A DNA stretch of 64,000 nt from Lachnospiraceae bacterium. Lineage in GTDB: Bacteria; Bacillota; Clostridia; Lachnospirales; Lachnospiraceae. The notes below the pieces were generated by a model. That model was not told the origin of the DNA. It saw only the letters and a program-made list of their open reading frames with translations, and made no database searches. A program made the position numbers and the translations under genes. Of this stretch, positions 63,146-64,000 are shown one piece after another; positions within the stretch are counted from its first letter, which is position 1; each line of letters begins with the position of its first letter. Where the stretch lies: the NCBI GenBank assembly GCA_024682075.1, contig JAIKZQ010000006.1:186001-250000 (forward strand), given 5' to 3'.

Positions 63146-64000
63146 ATGGCTTCCAAGATTCTAAGCATTGAGCTCAGCAACACGACGATCCGTATCGTCC
63201 AAATGGACTACAAGACTCAAAACCCCAGGGTTTATTATCATGTAGTTTGCAACACACCTGAGAGTTCCATCAACGATGGTTATCTCATTAATCCGGATGC
63301 AGTGGCTAATGCCATCAGAACGGCTCTTGTATCCAACAGGATAAAGGGCACGAAGAATGTCATATTCACTATATCTTCAACTAAGATCGTAACCCGTGAG
63401 CAGCAGCTCCCTCAGATGAAGCCTGCACAGCTCGATTCCATGATCCAGACTAATCTGTCGGATTATTTCCCTATCGATCTTGACAACTATCAGGTTGCAT
63501 ATACCGTTCTCGGAACCATTGACGAAGGCAAGGATGCAGGAAAGCTCCGTGTCTCCATTATGGCTGCTGAGAATAACCTTGTTGAGAGCTATAAGCAGCT
63601 GGCTGCTTCATGTGGACTTGTACTTGTACAAGTTGATAACGTTGCCAACTCCGTTTATCAGGTCCTCAAGAGTGAGAACAAGACCCAGTGTAAGATGATC
63701 CTCAAGATAGAGGAGAACTCCACATCTGTTCTTGTCATCAAGAATGAGAGCCTTCTCCTTCAGAGAAATATAGGATTCGGTTTCCTGCCTGCCATAAGAG
63801 AGATCATGCATCAGCCCGCTTTCCAGGCTGTTTCCGAATTTGATGCGCGCAACATCGCAATGAAGAGAGCCTGCATCCGTAAGACTCTTAACGAAGGCAC
63901 GATGATTACCGACAATGAGGATATGCCCGAGCCTTCAGAAGGTCAGGCAATGACCAATGCCCGTCAGGCGGTTACCGACAGCCTTGAAGATCTCGTAAAG
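63146..64000 (+). CDS. pilM: Type IV pilus assembly protein PilM, 5' part only
   Basis: The right edge cuts this gene; 285 codons are visible with no stop. The start ATG at 63146 follows GAGGGTAGGA. It opens ILSIELSNTTIRIVQMDY, an actin-like first phosphate-binding strand as in PilM/FtsA, and continues with QQLPQMKPAQLDSMIQTNLSDYFPID near residue 90-115, a PilM hallmark, and a second subdomain (MILKIEENSTSVLVIKNES near 190). PilM is the cytosolic ring protein that binds PilN. pilN and pilO would be expected just beyond the window. Around residues 250-285 the sequence is acidic and probably a linker. Confidence 0.9.
   Translation, partial: MASKILSIELSNTTIRIVQMDYKTQNPRVYYHVVCNTPESSINDGYLINPDAVANAIRTALVSNRIKGTKNVIFTISSTKIVTREQQLPQMKPAQLDSMIQTNLSDYFPIDLDNYQVAYTVLGTIDEGKDAGKLRVSIMAAENNLVESYKQLAASCGLVLVQVDNVANSVYQVLKSENKTQCKMILKIEENSTSVLVIKNESLLLQRNIGFGFLPAIREIMHQPAFQAVSEFDARNIAMKRACIRKTLNEGTMITDNEDMPEPSEGQAMTNARQAVTDSLEDLVK

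Overview
The window looks like chromosomal DNA of a Gram-positive anaerobe of the Clostridia, most like a gut or rumen Lachnospiraceae. This rests on the company of genes (sortase B with a PKT-type sorting signal, BspA-like leucine-rich surface proteins, VanZ, YfhO, DUF6273 kinase, Firmicute-type type IV pilus genes), strong AGGAGG-like ribosome binding sites and medium G+C. Genus cannot be fixed from the sequence alone. No rRNA, tRNA, CRISPR array, transposase or phage gene was seen, and no gene-free stretch exceeds 300 bases.

Layout. 1-8.7 kb is housekeeping: end of a YihY/BrkB protein, pheS, pheT, an M18 aminopeptidase, queA, a PilZ protein, a VanZ protein and tyrA with an ACT domain. 8.7-15.2 kb holds a GT-C membrane glycosyltransferase, an unusual EF-G paralogue, a pair of repeated terminator-like hairpins and leuS. 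15.2-26.7 kb is a cell-surface module: class B sortase, an 1833-residue leucine-rich protein with a PKTAD wall-sorting signal, a second leucine-rich protein and a YfhO-family membrane protein. 26.8-31.4 kb, on the minus strand, is a signalling operon: a protein with eight SHOCT-like repeats, a zinc-ribbon Ser/Thr kinase fused to DUF6273, and a PPP-type phosphatase.

31.6-64 kb is a type IV pilus locus split in two. pilB is at 31.6-33.3 kb; pilC, a prepilin gene, pilD and the start of pilM lie at 60.6-64 kb. The 27 kb between them is a surface-glycan cluster. Its first part (about 36.0-45.3 kb) is clearly more AT-rich than its surroundings and encodes glycosyltransferases, a HAD-type protein, a pyruvyl transferase and a Wzx-type flippase. 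Its second part (45.3-60.4 kb) has the host-like composition and encodes a nucleotide-sugar pathway (an HMGL-type aldolase, a ThDP enzyme, RfbF, RfbG, an SDR enzyme, RfbH) followed by polyprenyl-phosphate glycosyltransferases and a block of GT-C/YfhO membrane proteins.

How the parts may work together. RfbF, RfbG and RfbH are the known route from glucose-1-phosphate to a CDP-3,6-dideoxy-4-keto sugar. A ThDP enzyme in such a setting recalls YerE of yersiniose synthesis, which adds a two-carbon branch at C4. The fused aldolase beside it is not part of that known route, so the cluster plausibly makes a new branched-chain 3,6-dideoxy sugar. GtrB/CsbB-like transferases, an SMR-type flippase pair and GT-C/YfhO proteins would then place sugars on an exported acceptor (wall glycan, teichoic acid or pilin). 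This last step is inference.
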